Part shown: one piece after another, positions 30,385 to 42,053 of the stretch
Numbering within the stretch: position 1 is the first letter of the stretch
Layout of the letters: the number at the start of each line of letters is the position of its first letter
Source of the DNA: Gnetum montanum
Taxonomy: Eukaryota > Streptophyta > Gnetopsida > Gnetales > Gnetaceae
NCBI GenBank assembly: GCA_015680685.1
Contig: MNCI01030582.1
Span: 97,670-149,431 of the forward strand
Reading direction: 5' to 3'
DNA: 51,762 bases
Notes under the pieces: model-generated
The model's database searches: none
Seen by the model: the letters and a program-made list of their open reading frames with translations, nothing else
Told to the model about the DNA's origin: nothing
Made by a program: the position numbers and the translations under genes

Positions 30385-33277
30385 ACTTTGGATCCACCCC
30401 TTACCGTTGCAGATGTGCAGAGGAAACTTCCTCCCTTTCCTTTGCCATTTGGACCTGGTAAAATTGCTGTGTATTTTATTGTTGCATAATGTGATTGTGA
30501 ATCATGAATGTCGCGTAATAGTATTTTTTGACATGTGTCTTACATTGTTTAGTTAGGGAATCCCAGGAGATTACCCTTACAATTTTTGGCCACGAGGCGA
30601 ATACCGTCCTCTTTCGTTATGGTGACATCAAGGAGGCACAATGCTGGCTCGACCATGCGACGACCCCGATTGCGGTGGTTACCAAGCTGCGCCAAGCGAG
30701 GCTAATGCACTTATTTTTGGTCGTAACCCCTGATGTCCCCGTCAGTGAAATGTTAACCATGGTCAAATCCTTCAGCGAAAAGGCTAAGCGCTTTTGCACG
30801 CGCGTGCATCACGTACGTGTAAGTTTTGATATTGATGCTTAGCTTTTTGCAGACCTTTTCGGCGTCCCCTCTGACGGCCTTCCCATAGAGGAAAAGGCAA
30901 AAGGAAGCCTCGCCTGTCAGGAGTGGCTGGAGGAGTGGCTAGGGGCTAAGAAGGAGGCTAAGGGGATCCCTTGTGAGAAGATCAAACTAGAGATTGCCAA
31001 GATGATTTATCCCCTGTTCCGGGCCCAGGCTTTCCCCAAAACACTCTCGCAAGGAAGGTTCTTCACCATAGAACAGATCCGTATCATGCGGGAGGTTATG
31101 GAGGAAGGGACCCATTTTGATTGGGCAAACTACTTTGTTGAGGGATTACGCACTGATATGATCAGGCTTCACCAGAAGCTTGATTCTCGTTTCAATGTGC
31201 ATTACGCCTTCTTCATAGCTTGCCTTCGGCGTTTTGCCGAATTTTTGGCTATCCAGAGGAATGGGGTCTGGGTGCAGCAAGACCGAGACCAACTATCCAA
31301 ACCTTGGATTACCCACATTTTCGGCACTACCCGTGGACAGGATCTCCCGGAAGGGATTGGCGAATCTTTGTCTATAATGACAAGGGATTTGGCGGCGTCT
31401 CGAGTGTGAGGCCCCGACAGCGTAGGCGAGGTGATGCCCACTTACACTAGCGATGCTTCGTGGGGGAATCGCTTGGTGGCTGAAACTGTAGAGCCTTCGG
31501 CTCGGCATAAAAAGCTTCGCTTGACCGAGGCCTTTGCGGAGCCTGGGAGTGGCATAGGTCGAACCATGCAAGTCAGAGTTCAGCGGAGTAAACCTCTTCC
31601 TGGTAAGCGTAAAAGAAACGTGGTGAAAGTTATTGTATTACACAATTTTTATTTAGGATATTTTGAATCATCTAAATGTGAATGTGATATGAACAATGAG
31701 ACCTATGGAGCAGTTGACCCCTGAGACAGGGGCAGTGATATTAAGTCGTGGGGAAGGGGCCCCAATTTTGGAAGAAGAGGCCCCAGCTGTTAGGACTAGC
31801 GACGCACAGACTCTTGTGCGTGAGGAAAGGGAGGAGGCGGGAACTATTGACGCACTCCCCACTGTAACCGGCAGAGGTAATAAGCATATTGGATGTCTTG
31901 AGTTTTGTTAATAATTAGGATTTTTAACTAAATTACATTACAGGTGAAGAAGATGTATCCACGTCTACCTCTGTGAGCAGAACATGGAGAGAGTTTCCTG
32001 ACAAATTCACCTTCATGGAAGGCATTGTCAGCGATATGATCAAGTGCCTCAAGTGCATTGATCCTGGAGCTCGTATGTTATAACTATAATAGGTTTATTT
32101 TATTAGAAAGTGGTAATGTTTCATTTATATTGATAATGTTTGCTGTCAGGAGCTCGCCTTCGATGGGACCCAACAGAGCCCATTGATTTGGACATAGTGG
32201 AACCTCCATCTGACGGGGCGGTCGTGCCACACAGCATTTATGAGGAGATGCTTAAATGTGCATTACGCTCTACTCGCTCCTCATGGGAGAGTAAGAGTGT
32301 CAATGAAGACCTCTGGAAAAGGTTGCAAAGGTTAGAGAGGGAGAAGGAGTCTTTAGCCAAAGAGGTCGGAGACTTAAAATCGCGATGCGAGTTCCTACAG
32401 GCACGGGCAATGGGTGAGGAGGACTGGCGCACAACTGTGATTGACTACTCTCACTACTAGACTGTAGTCAAGAACAGTGTGCAAACCAGTCAGGAGTTGG
32501 TGGAGCAGCGAATGCAAATAGAGCTGTTATCTTAGAAAAGCCAAGACTGGAAGGATTTCTGTGCAAGTGTGCAGGAGTGGGGGCAGAAAGAAAAGGATCA
32601 AAAGCATCTGTATAAGCAAGAAAGTATCGCTTATCGTCAGCATTACCGTGATTCTACAATTGAAGCTTAATCCTTGCGAGTATTCCTTGATGTCATTGGC
32701 GCATCTAAAGCTTTTGAGAAGTTCCAGGAGCAGGTGACAGTAAGCGCATCATCGGAAAGAGAAATGACCCTTCCTAGGGGCAAGACTACTGTCCCTACTT
32801 TCTTCCTTGATCCGCCTTGCTGGACTAGTATGGAAAAGGGGAAGGTGAAGGCTGAAGCTGCTCTGGGAAACGACGTATGGTCTGAACTAACGGAAGATGA
32901 GATTATGTAGCGTCTATGGGTCGGTTTAGAACAGCTTCCCTTTGCTGCGGAAGCAGGGCCATCGCGAGTAATTTTAAACATTATTGAATTTAAATTTTCT
33001 GATTATGGGTTCAAGTCTTTGCTAATGTATTTGCTGTATACTGGTACAAGAATTGGAGGGCGAAGGCGAACAGGGTGAGGAACAAGCAGAAGAAGAGGAG
33101 CGTAATAGCGAAGAGCGTCCTCTTGTGGAGCCGACATTGGAGCAAGGGCCTCGTGGGGATGGCATTCCTCATGAAGGAATACCTTCTAAGAAGGATAGCC
33201 CACTTGAGGATGATTTATTAGGCTTGGAGCCTGACCTAAGGGATACAGGTGATAGTGGCACCAGGGGGGATGCGTAA
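30385..33277 (+). pseudogene. Opposite-strand gene of element B, 5'-truncated (exons 3-8)
   Basis: Exon ends: part of exon 3 to 30457 (donor CTG|GTAAAA), exon 4 30553-31602, exon 5 about 31696-31876, exon 6 31944-32072, exon 7 32150-32967, exon 8 33051-33277 with TAA. Phases match A and C. Exons 1-2 with the HAD-like domain were lost in the deletion at 30384. Exon 4 has HEANTVLFRYGDIKEAQ, LFADLFGVPSDGL and YPLFRAQAFPKTLSQ, aligning with A. Exon 7 has the coiled-coil-like LWKRLQRLEREKESLAKEV. The tail is acidic. Stops at 30841, 31407, 32458 and elsewhere. Protein identity with A and C is much lower than between those two, so B belongs to a different subfamily. Confidence 0.82.
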
Positions 33278-33466
33278 CTATAACTTAAGCATGATTTTAT
33301 TGACTGGAATTGAACAATGGTTATATGAATGTTGAAAAGATTGGCATTAAGATCTTCTGTATGGTTTTAAATACTATTTATTTTATTTTAGTTTTATATC
33401 CTTATTTGCAGAGCGTGAATGTAGTTGTCAAAGATTTAGAATAAGTTACGTTGCTGTGAAATGGAA
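33278..33466. other. AT-rich spacer, element B
   Basis: Downstream side of the opposite-strand gene. No coding signal. Confidence 0.5.
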
Positions 33467-33625
33467 TTGCTAGTTTAAGGCCATCGTGGGCTGTCATGTA
33501 ACATTTGCGTAAGATACCAGGGAATTAGTTTTAGGCCGTCACGGGCCTTCGCTACTTTAAGGCCATTACGGGTCATCACTAGTTTTAGGCTGTTGCGGGC
33601 CATGACTAGTTTAAGGTCGTTGCGG
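33467..33625 (-). repeat. Boundary repeats between the opposite-strand gene and protease, element B
   Basis: Five units such as TAGTTTAAGGCCATCGTGGG, TAGTTTTAGGCCGTCACGGG and TAGTTTAAGGTCGTTGCGGG. They have the same position and orientation as in C (47079-47277), inverse to A. Confidence 0.85.
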
Positions 33626-33877
33626 GCCAGCTGCGTAAGTCTGGAAGCGTAATTGATAATAATGTACATTTCTGTGTAATTGCACTAAAATGATCAACGA
33701 GTGTAAATAGCGTATATAAAGAGATGTGAATGGCGTAATGAATAGCAAGCGTAAAAATGTATGTATATATTAAAGAGGATTGACAATGGAAACTGCTAAG
33801 CGTAAAAGGAAAAATTAGTAAAGACGTGGAAATGCACGTAAATGCCATTAAGATCAATCACTAATTCATAATTGTTT
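33626..33877. other. Spacer between boundary repeats and protease end, element B
   Basis: AT-rich with scattered AGCGTAA words. No gene seen. Confidence 0.5.
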
Positions 33878-34730
33878 CTTGATGGCTCTTATATTCAGTG
33901 ATGCGTAAGGGTGAGGAGGTTTGTAGTTTGACTCTTCCACACCACTGTCTTGAAATGGCAGGTTGGCCCAAGCTAGACTTTCATCATTTGTTTCGGTTTG
34001 TTCAGGGATTCAGGGATGGGTCTGATCATTCGATGTTTCTATCTCCGAACCCCATTCCTCTTCAATATTGTTGATAGTCCTGGGGGTGATTTCGTCACCG
34101 TGTATCACTACTTCTCCCCCTGCATAAGGGAGATGTATCTCCTGATGGATTGGTGACGAAACCATCCTCAGTTGGGCGAGCTAGGACCTCCCTAGAATTA
34201 AGTTGAACCTGGGCATCTCCTCGATGAAAAGGAATGTAGCGTCCGTTGGGAATTGATCCCCTGCCACAAATTCGATGCACACTGTTCCCTTGACCCAAAC
34301 CCATTCTCCATTGAATGAATTTATGCACGTTGTCGTTGAGGGACTGATCTGGTCGACCAGACCCAACCTATCCATGATGGGATAAGGGATGACATTTGTA
34401 GCTGCGCCGTCGTCCATGTGCACCCTCCGGATTCGATATTGACCAACCCGGATGATGACAAACATGGGTTCAGTTGTCACTTGACCTTTCTCAGGATCAT
34501 CTTTGATGGATTCGTCATGAAAGGTCAACGAGGTAGGTTTAGGTCGCTCAGCGTCGGAGGGAAACATGATAGCATATATCGCTTCCTCCTCCGCTGGTAA
34601 GCTATCCTCCACAGGTATGGATGTCAGCATGCGGACCATGGCCTCACAGTGTTTTTGAGACATCATGAGCAGGTCGTAGAGGCTCAGCATTGTATTTTTT
34701 TGTTTCAGAGCCTATTTGACCTGCGTAAAT
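33878..34730 (-). pseudogene. Element B protease and C-terminal linker
   Basis: Minus strand. LSLYDLLMMSQKHCEAMVRMLTS links gag to protease. The core has HMDDGAATNVIP (active-site Asp, D-D-G form) and NLILGRS followed by a stop (about 34180) where A and C have NLILGRPWLAQL. The linker runs to a TGA at about 33876, matching the conserved end of the gag-pro frame in A and C. It would cleave the Gag-Pro polyprotein if intact. Confidence 0.88.
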
Positions 34731-37692
34731 ACGTCGAGGAGATCCCGTTCTTTACTGGCTTGTTTGTCCCCTCTGTCTTCTTCCATTCGTCCCAAGAGAC
34801 GGATCTCCATGGGCAGAACAGCATCAGCTGGAGGGTTGCTTTTTTTCTTGTCGAGGGTGGGTGGCTGTGTGTCTGCACCCTTGTCCTGCCCAGGAGGCGC
34901 AGACACAGGGACAGAGGCCAAGGGCCTAGGGCTAGTGAAGCCTAGCGTAAGGTGATTTTTTGCGGCATTACTAGATGCATCCCCTTCCTTTTGTTTATTA
35001 GGTGATGGTTGGTGATTTGTGTTAGAGGCTTACCCCTGCGTAAAAGGGGCAGCTAGTGATTTTGACAGCCTGAGAATGAAAGGCACCTTGGGTGAGGGCG
35101 CAGACATAGCCGCGGCTTTACTGTTACTGGGAGGCTAAGTTGAATCTGGAGAAGGTGCCCGAATGATGAAGGGTGGCCTTGAGATGCCACTAGTTGTCAG
35201 TAAAAAGTCTGTTCCCCTTAGTGAGTTGGTAGGTACACGCAAAACAAAAGGTTGTTTGGGCGGTACTTTCCTCTCACTGTCCGTACTCACCACGTTGATC
35301 GTGTAGGGTGCGTTATTTGCATTTAACGGATCCTGGTACACGTGCAACGCTTGATTTTCCAGATGCGTTGGACTACTACCATCTAGTTTCAAATGACCAT
35401 CATCAATCATGCGTTGAATGTCATCTTTCAACGCCCAGCAGTAATCTGTGTCATGACCACAAAACTGGTGGTAGTCACAGAAATGGTCCAGCCTGAAAGA
35501 CCTCAGAACTGGTGGTTTGTTAGGTAGGGCTAAAGAAGGATTCTTCAGTAGTTCACAATGACGCCTGTGATGCTTCAGAGCTTCCTTGGATACCTTCTTA
35601 GGCTGAATGTATCCTGCCCCTAATAGTTGCTTCAACAGTTCCAAATGTTTGACAGGAAGGGCAGCATACTTTGAGCGGTCTTTATGCTCAAAGTTTGGTT
35701 TTCGCTGGGGGGGCTTGTCAGCGGCAGATGTNCGCTCAAAGTTTGGTTTTCGCTGGGGGGGCTTGTCAGCGGCAGATGTGTCCTGGCTGGTGCTGCTCGC
35801 ACTAGCCGTGGTCTTAGGTGAAGTCGTAGGTGCCTTCTTATTTTTGTTCTTAGTGCCCTTAGCCAACGCAGCTATCGTCATTGTTGTTATTTTACCTTTA
35901 TCCTTACCCTTGTTGTTAGCATTTTTATAGGCGACATACGCTGGGTCTTTGCTAGCCTCTGCAGCATCTTGGATGCTTTTAGTTTGGGTGAAGGCCTGAT
36001 GTAACGAGCTAGGGGAAAGGTAATATAGCTTGGAATTAATGAAATCATTAACTACTCCTTTGAATATGGCTAGCAAATGGGCCTCCGCGATTGGCTCACG
36101 GATTTCGTTGAAAGTAGCACTCCATCGCTGTATGAACTTTTGGACTGGTTCGAGCGGGTCTTGTTTCACTCCCATAAGTTGATCTAATGTGACCTCCAGC
36201 TTTAGGTTGTATTTAAAGCGGGTCACGAATTGTGTCAGGAGCTCTTCCAAGGTTGAGATGGAAAAGCGAGGGAGGGCTCGATACCAATCCAAAGCTTTCT
36301 CTACGAAAGACATCGCAAAGACACGGATGATTGTATGAGGCCATTGTTGTAGCAACAAAGGTTTGGATCTAAAGGTAACGAGGTGAGCATTGGGATCTCC
36401 CTCCCCATTGTATTTAGTGAAATGGGGTAAGGACATCCTCGGGGGCAACGATAGCATGGGGACCGTTGGACTAATAGGATCATCTTGATAGAAGTCCACT
36501 ATTTGTATAGTGTCTGAACCAGTGGCCTTAAGGCGTCTAAATTCCTCGGTGAGGGTCTGAATAAGTAAGAATTTTTGATTTAAGCTTGTAGATGAAGATG
36601 CTTGAGTAGGGGGAGCAGGGGGTTGAACTAGAAGAGCGGTGCTAGGGAGTGGAAATGGAGGAATGGCTTGACTAGCAGGTGGTGCAACGGGGATCCCCGC
36701 GGACGAAGCTTCCTGCGAAGACCACCACCCACTGGGTTGAGTAAAGAGATTAGCCGCCGCCGGCTGCACAGGATAGGGATAGGGATATTGTAGGACCATC
36801 TGCGGAATATGCGTTGTGGGTGAAGCCAAGGGTTGCACACCATATATCACAGACTAGTTATGTTGTGCCGTGGGGATGATCCACTGACTCGCGGCGGGCT
36901 GTTGGACGGATGTTTGCGGTTGAACGATGGCTGTGATCTGTTGGGTTGGAGGGGGCAGCAGTGATAAAGTCTGCACTGGGCAAGTTGTAGATATGGTTTG
37001 GGGTTGGATCTAAGGGATGAAATAAGGCACAATGGATGCAGGGACCATCGATGGAATGCTGATTACGCGTGGTGATGAGACCGCCCCCAGGTTATTTTGG
37101 GGTGGTATTTGCACCTGCAAGACGGATGACTGTGTAGTGGCCTGTGGGATGACAGGAATGTGAGTTTGCGTGATCATGGTGGGATTAAGAGGGGTAGCTT
37201 CTCTGTTGAAAGGAAAAAGGGGATTTATGTACATATGGGGGCTGAGAGTGTGGTATGAATGTTTGGATTGGGCTACAAGTTCATCTTCTTCTTCATCCCT
37301 ATTTTGGGGTTCCAGCATGGACCGGGTAGCCTGACTCTTAGCCATGACCAATTGTGTTATGATTTCATGGTAATGTTCTGTCAGAGGAATATGTAGGCAG
37401 TAGGGGTAAAATCCTGACCCCCTCTATGGATCAGCTCAAAGTTTCTTTTTGCTTCGATCTCGGTTCGGCTGAGAGTAAGCTTTGCCTGAATTTTGAAGCA
37501 AATGAAGTTGTATTCCTCAGGGGTCACGACAGTAAATACGGGGTCTTTGCCTTGTAATCTCAACGAACGACGCGACGGTCCCTGAGGCCCTATAACACCA
37601 GAGGCTAGTCCAGTGGCAGCGATGGGATTCAGAGATGTGGCACCCGAGTCAGTTGTGGTCACTACGGCTATGGTTGTGTATGCAGAATCCAT
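34731..37692 (-). pseudogene. Element B gag
   Basis: Minus strand, ATG at 37692 about 230 bp after the PBS. The N-terminus (GPSRRSLRLQGKDPVF, YNFICFKIQAKL) is followed by a frameshift near 37380 and stops at 37010 and about 36851. The capsid-type part (about 36460-36000) has TKYNGEGDPNAHLVTF, ALDWYRALPRFSISTLEELLTQFVTRFKYNL and EAHLLAIFKGVVNDFI. A complete Cys/His knuckle CDYHQFCGHDTDYC is present near 35470. The tail has only two PFVLRVP-type repeats. A 46-bp duplicate with an N at 35732 is an assembly artefact. It is the best-preserved gag of the three. Confidence 0.92.
35686..35779. other. Assembly artefact: N flanked by a 46-bp exact duplicate
   Basis: 35686-35731 repeats at 35734-35779 around N at 35732. 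The duplicated reading is a stretch of gag already present once in A and C. The length equals that at 5753-5846. Confidence 0.85.
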
Positions 37693-37909
37693 TGGTCAAG
37701 TAGGTTAACGGTGAAAAATGACTAGATCCAAAAAATGATAGACAAAGAAGATCACGATTAGGCTTTCTACCCTATAGGATTCCAATGGAATCGTTACTAT
37801 GACCGATCTACACCGCACGCTTTTTGTAAACTTCTCTAGAGGTATTATGTTTACATTTTGGCAACGTGGGTACAGATCGCTTACAGGGCTACCTGAAAAA
37901 ATACGAATC

Positions 37910-37937
37910 GGAGGTTCAAGCCCTCCTTCTAGCACCA
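37910..37937 (-). other. Primer-binding site of element B with extended tRNA T-arm match
   Basis: On minus, TGGTGCTAGAAGGAGGGCTT begins 6 bases after the LTR end. On plus the same bases read as a tRNA 3' end: GGAGG, loop TTCAAGC, CCTCC, then TTCTAGC and ACCA. The complementarity therefore extends through the whole T-arm (28 nt) instead of the usual 18. Confidence 0.8.
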
Positions 37938-37943
37938 GAAAAC

Positions 37944-39319
37944 TGTAACGACGGAAAATGTTGGCAGTTGGAATACCAAACAAAATCCGTATACACAGTC
38001 TTAACCACGGATCCATGCGAGGGCTGTGCTGGCAAAAACGAATCCGCAGTGCCCTGAACGATCTTGTTGATCAGACAAGGACTTACTAAATCAGTAAATC
38101 GATGAAGATTATAGGTGTTTCGTGGAACGATTTGATTCGATAGATCTTGAAAGGAGAGGAAAACGATGTAGATAAATTGTAATAATGATGACGTTAACGC
38201 GACAAAGGGAATCAGATTTAAGAGAAATGCGTGATTTCAAGATCTGTACTTTGACCCAAAAGAATGAGTATCTTGTATACAAAATTACAATGGGAAGACT
38301 CCGATTATCTTATGCAAAACATACACAAAATAATAAGAAAACTATTTAACAAGGAGTGCAGAATGGAGCTCGGTCTACCTTATAAGCCAAAGATGGAGTG
38401 CAAGGAAGGTCAAGCTTGGACGTCTATTAACCAACTATGTCTGATCAATAGATCTTGCCAACCACACCAGATGATCCCACGATCTCTGATCTATCTTCTG
38501 CGCTTTGGATAGTTTTTGCTCAAAACTGCCAAGGATCACCAATGGGAGAACTGTATTTTCGCCAATGGGTATGATCGCTCCTACTGCTAAATGCTTGAAA
38601 ATGTCTCTTGTTTCTGCTCAAGGATGATAACTGCCAAAAGTTGAAGATGCCAGCCACTGCTCCTCTCTCCAAAAATGTCCAGAAGTCCTTTTTTTCTTTG
38701 CCAACTGGGGTATTTATAACATGCAGAAAAGGCACGGCATTGATGACACGTGTCTCGAAGTTTTCGGATGCCGTTGACTTGACGAACTGGCTATGTCACA
38801 TCACATTGCAACGTACAGTGTCAACACTTTTATAGAAGCTACTTCATGATTACGTGCAATACACTCATCAGCGTATTGCGCGTATGGATAACGAATGCAT
38901 AACTACTTTAGCCAGCTTCCTTTGGACTTTCCCTTTGACCTTTTTGAAGCTCATTACGCTGCCTTGCGTAACAAACCGTAAATTTGACCTTGGAAAAAAG
39001 ACTTAGCAGGATATGCGAGAAGTCGCATATTACGCTGCTCAGGCCTTAAACTTCACAAAATCTGTCGAAGTAAGTCACCTTCTAATGTTAGACTATGTTA
39101 AGCAGAATTACACTAAGTGTCATTACGCTATGTTGTGTAATGTAGCGTAAAGATAGAAAACATAGTAAAAATTGGAATTTGTAAGGAAGTTGGAGACTTG
39201 ATGCCGAGCACCGTTTCACCTTGCTTTGCCTTGTTCTACCTTCTGGAATTCTATCATGAACTTTTTCCTGGATCGTGAATCTTCACCTGAGGCCGATTCA
39301 CAATTTCCATGGTGTTTCA
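37944..39319 (-). repeat. 5' LTR of element B
   Basis: 1,376 bp, TGAAACACCATGG at 39319 down to GTCGTTACA at 37944. TATA box TTATAAATA at 38711-38719, followed by CCCC. About 219 bp present in the 3' LTR (about 7765-7985) are missing here between GCC and AGCTTCC. Confidence 0.93.
38711..38719 (-). promoter_or_regulatory. TATA box of element B 5' LTR
   Basis: Minus TTATAAATACCCC; the equivalent in the 3' LTR is TTATAAGTACCCC at 7576-7584. Followed by the same CCCC as in A and C. Confidence 0.75.
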
Positions 39320-39324
39320 GTACT
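39320..39324. other. Target-site duplication GTACT, right copy (element B in C)
   Basis: GTACT directly follows the LTR end GTGTTTCA at 39319 and matches 6803-6807. Confidence 0.9.
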
Positions 39325-41610
39325 AACGGATGCAATTGGTAACATATCGGGAGTATCGGTTATGGGTTTAGCACAACTGATTATGGAGCTTGGCAACATA
39401 TGGAACATGTCAGGTGATATGTTTAGTGCTAGCGTGGCCAGTGCGTCTGCAATGGTATTGTCATTTCTAGAGACATGCTGCACGTCCATGTTTTTGAATT
39501 GCCTCATTAAGTGTTTGGCTAAGTCACAGTATGGTTGTAAATGTTGCATTTTGCATGTATAAATATCCGTGACTTGGTTTAGAACTAGTTGTGAGTCTTC
39601 CCTGACCACTAGTCGTGTGATGTCTGAAGCTTGTGCTGCCATGAGACCTCTAAGGAGACCTTCGTATTCTACTATGTTGTTGGTACAACGAAAGTTGAAA
39701 TGATAAGAAAAGGGTCAGATCTTCCCAGAGGGATAGGTGATGATGGCGACAGTGCTTCCCCCTCGAGAGGTGGATGCTCCATCAAAGTTCAAAATGACAT
39801 CGTAGTCATCAGGTACTATGTCTATTGCACTTACATTTTCATTAGGGAACTTTGGCTCCATCGTTACTTGATCATGCATTGGTGACGCAGTCATTTGGTT
39901 CACTATGGCTTGACCCTTAATTGATGATTGCGCTATGTAGTGTAGATCAAACTCGGCTATCATGGCTTTCCAACGGGCTATTTTACTTGACTTGTAAATG
40001 TTTCCTGTGATGGCTCTGAGCACATTATCCTTGCAGATTATATTGACTTGGTTATGGAAGAGGTAATGTCGCCATTTTTTTAAGGAAAACACCAAGGCTA
40101 GACATGACCTCTCCACCTCATTATACTTCTTCTCATGGGCTACTAATGCATGGCTTAAGTAATAGATAGGAACTTCAGTTCCATCATCTTATTTTTGGCA
40201 AAGCATGGATGCGATTGACGAGTCTGAAGTGGCAAGGTGGATGTAAAACGGTTTATTATTTTGAGGTGGATAAACTGTGGGTAGTTGAACAAGTGCTATT
40301 TTAATGTTGTCAAATGCTTCTTGGAACTGTGGAGTCCATTCAAAATGGATGTTCTTGTGTAGTAAGTGGTTCATGGGTTTCAACTTGTCCGTTAGTTTTT
40401 CTATGAAATGCCTGATAAACTGTAATCTACCTTGTAGGCCTCAGAGTTTGGTAAGGTTGCTAGGTGGTTTTAAGTTTGTTATGGCCTTAACTTTATCGGG
40501 GTCTACTCGTATCCCTGCTTCCAAGGCTATGAATCCAAGCATTTTTCCTATTTTGACTCCGAAGACACATTTCTTTGGGTTAAGCCTCAGCTCATGTTTT
40601 AAACAATGCTTTAGTACCAAGTCAAGATCTTGCACGTGTTGTTCTGATGTCTTTGATTTAACCACTATATCATCCACATAGTTGTTGAGTGAGTGCAGCA
40701 TGTAATTGCTAAACATAAATGTCATTGCCCTTTAATAGGTGGCCCCAGCGTTCTTGAGACCGAAGGGCATCATTGTGTAACAAAAGGTTTCCCATGGTGT
40801 CATAAAGGTAGTCTAGAGCTGATGCTCTGGATTAATGCGTATTTGGTTGTATCCTGAGAAGCCATCCATAAAAGATAATAGGGCGTGCCTAGTGGTTGAG
40901 TTAACAAGTTGATCGATGCTGGGTAGGGGAAAATCATCTTTTATGATTGCAACATTGAGATCTTGAAAGTCAATGCATAAGCGAATGCTTCTGTTCTTTT
41001 TCGGGAAAATGACCATGTTGGATACCCACTCGGCATAATCAACAGCCCAAATGAAACCTGCCTGATAAAGTTTGGTGATCTCATTATGAACTGCCAATGC
41101 TACCTCAGGTTTAACCTTTCGTGCCTTTTATTTTACTGGCCTCAATTTTGGATCAAGGATAATATTGTGCTAGACGATTCGAGGATCTAACCCGGGCATG
41201 TCAGTGTAAGACCAAGCGAATGCTTTTATGTTGTCTCGAAGCACATCTTCTATGTCTTTGGCCAGTTGAGGTTGCAATAGTGTACTTAATTTTAATATTT
41301 TAATTTCACCATTAGGCATAGCGATGGGGGTTTCAGTCAACGGGTCTTCGATGATGCTATCGGCCTCTATGTCGAGAGATTTTGTCATACCTTTGTAGCT
41401 ATCTAGCATTTGTTGTGTTGAGGCTATGATTGTGTCATCGGTTGATGTACCTAAGCTGATGGAGTTTATGTTGATTTCTCTTGTGATCTTTCCATATGGT
41501 CCATCGATGATCAATGGTATGGACAAATGCTGACAATCCATCGGGCTTATTCCTGCCAATAAATAGAGGTCAGAATGAGCTAATAGGTGTTGTATCGTGT
41601 TCCTTGGCAA
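39320..41610 (-). pseudogene. Element C RT, RNase H and second RNase H
   Basis: Minus strand, from about 41610 (LAHSDLYLLAGISPMDC) down to the B insertion at 39320. RT motifs: YAEWVSNMV, LCIDFQDLN, SFMDGFSGYNQ, MPFGLKNAGATY and YVDD. RNase H follows, then the second RNase H with NFDGAS, VEYEGLLRG, REDSQLV and NTIADALATLAL. Stops are at 41168, 41128, 40814, 40734, 40440, 40190 and about 39713. Most fall where A or B has CAA, CAG or CGA codons. The rest of pol is at 6802-5511. It is not functional. Confidence 0.93.
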
Positions 41611-41639
41611 CGTAAATCATGTGTACATGTACGATGGTG

Positions 41640-41826
41640 GTTTATTGTTGCACCGGGACACGTGGTAGTTTAAGGCCTTACCGGGCCATGTGTGGCAGTT
41701 TAAGGCCTTACCAGGCCGGATGTGGCAGTTTAAGGCCTTACCGGGCCGGATGTGGTAGTTTAAGGCCTTACCGGGCCATGTGTGGGATGTATGTGGCAGT
41801 TTAAGGCCTTACCGGGCCAGAGTGTG
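41640..41826 (-). repeat. Boundary repeats between RT and the opposite-strand gene, element C
   Basis: Five near-identical units of about 30 bp with core CAGTTTAAGGCCTTACCGGG. They mirror 24598-24705 of A. Confidence 0.93.
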
Positions 41827-42053
41827 TGATTTGACGATGCCCAGTTATCGTATGACTTACTTCGGAGAGTTTGCGTCAAAACGTTCAGTGTGGGCATCCG
41901 AAGTTGGTTTACGAGGGAATTAGCATGTGGTAGTGTTCATTTTGTTTTATATTTTTTTTTGTATTTTGCATTTTGAATAATTTTTAAATAAAATCAATAA
42001 AATATTCATTGAAATCAAAGGCGGTGGTGGTAGCGGCGGGGTCGGTGTGGTGC
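41827..42053. other. Upstream region of the opposite-strand gene, element C
   Basis: No gene. It contains a T-rich stretch near 41940-41990 and a GC-rich run GGCGGTGGTGGTAGCGGCGG just before the TATA box. A has a matching GGTGGCGGCGGTGT run upstream of its TATA box (about 24460-24480 on minus). Confidence 0.6.

Larger units (their letters stand above)
6808..39319 (-). mobile_element. Element B: Tat-like Ty3/gypsy retrotransposon inserted in element C
   Basis: It is bounded by LTRs 37944-39319 (5', minus strand) and 6808-8402 (3'). Both begin TGAAACACCATGG and end in TGTAACGAC read on the plus strand. The flanks GTACT at 6803-6807 and 39320-39324 are a perfect 5-bp target duplication, as expected for a Ty3/gypsy integrase. 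Internal order on minus: PBS (37937-37919), gag (37692-34730), protease (34730-33878), opposite-strand gene fragment (33277-30385 on plus), element A insertion, RT to integrase (13090-10143), 3' UTR. Its RT N-terminus and the first two exons of the opposite-strand gene are gone. Confidence 0.92.

Noticed and set aside
37861-37937. Possible tRNA gene
   Set aside because: Only the T-arm and 3' acceptor strand are present. No matching 5' acceptor strand (GCTAGAA) or D-arm is found, and the position is exactly that of the PBS.
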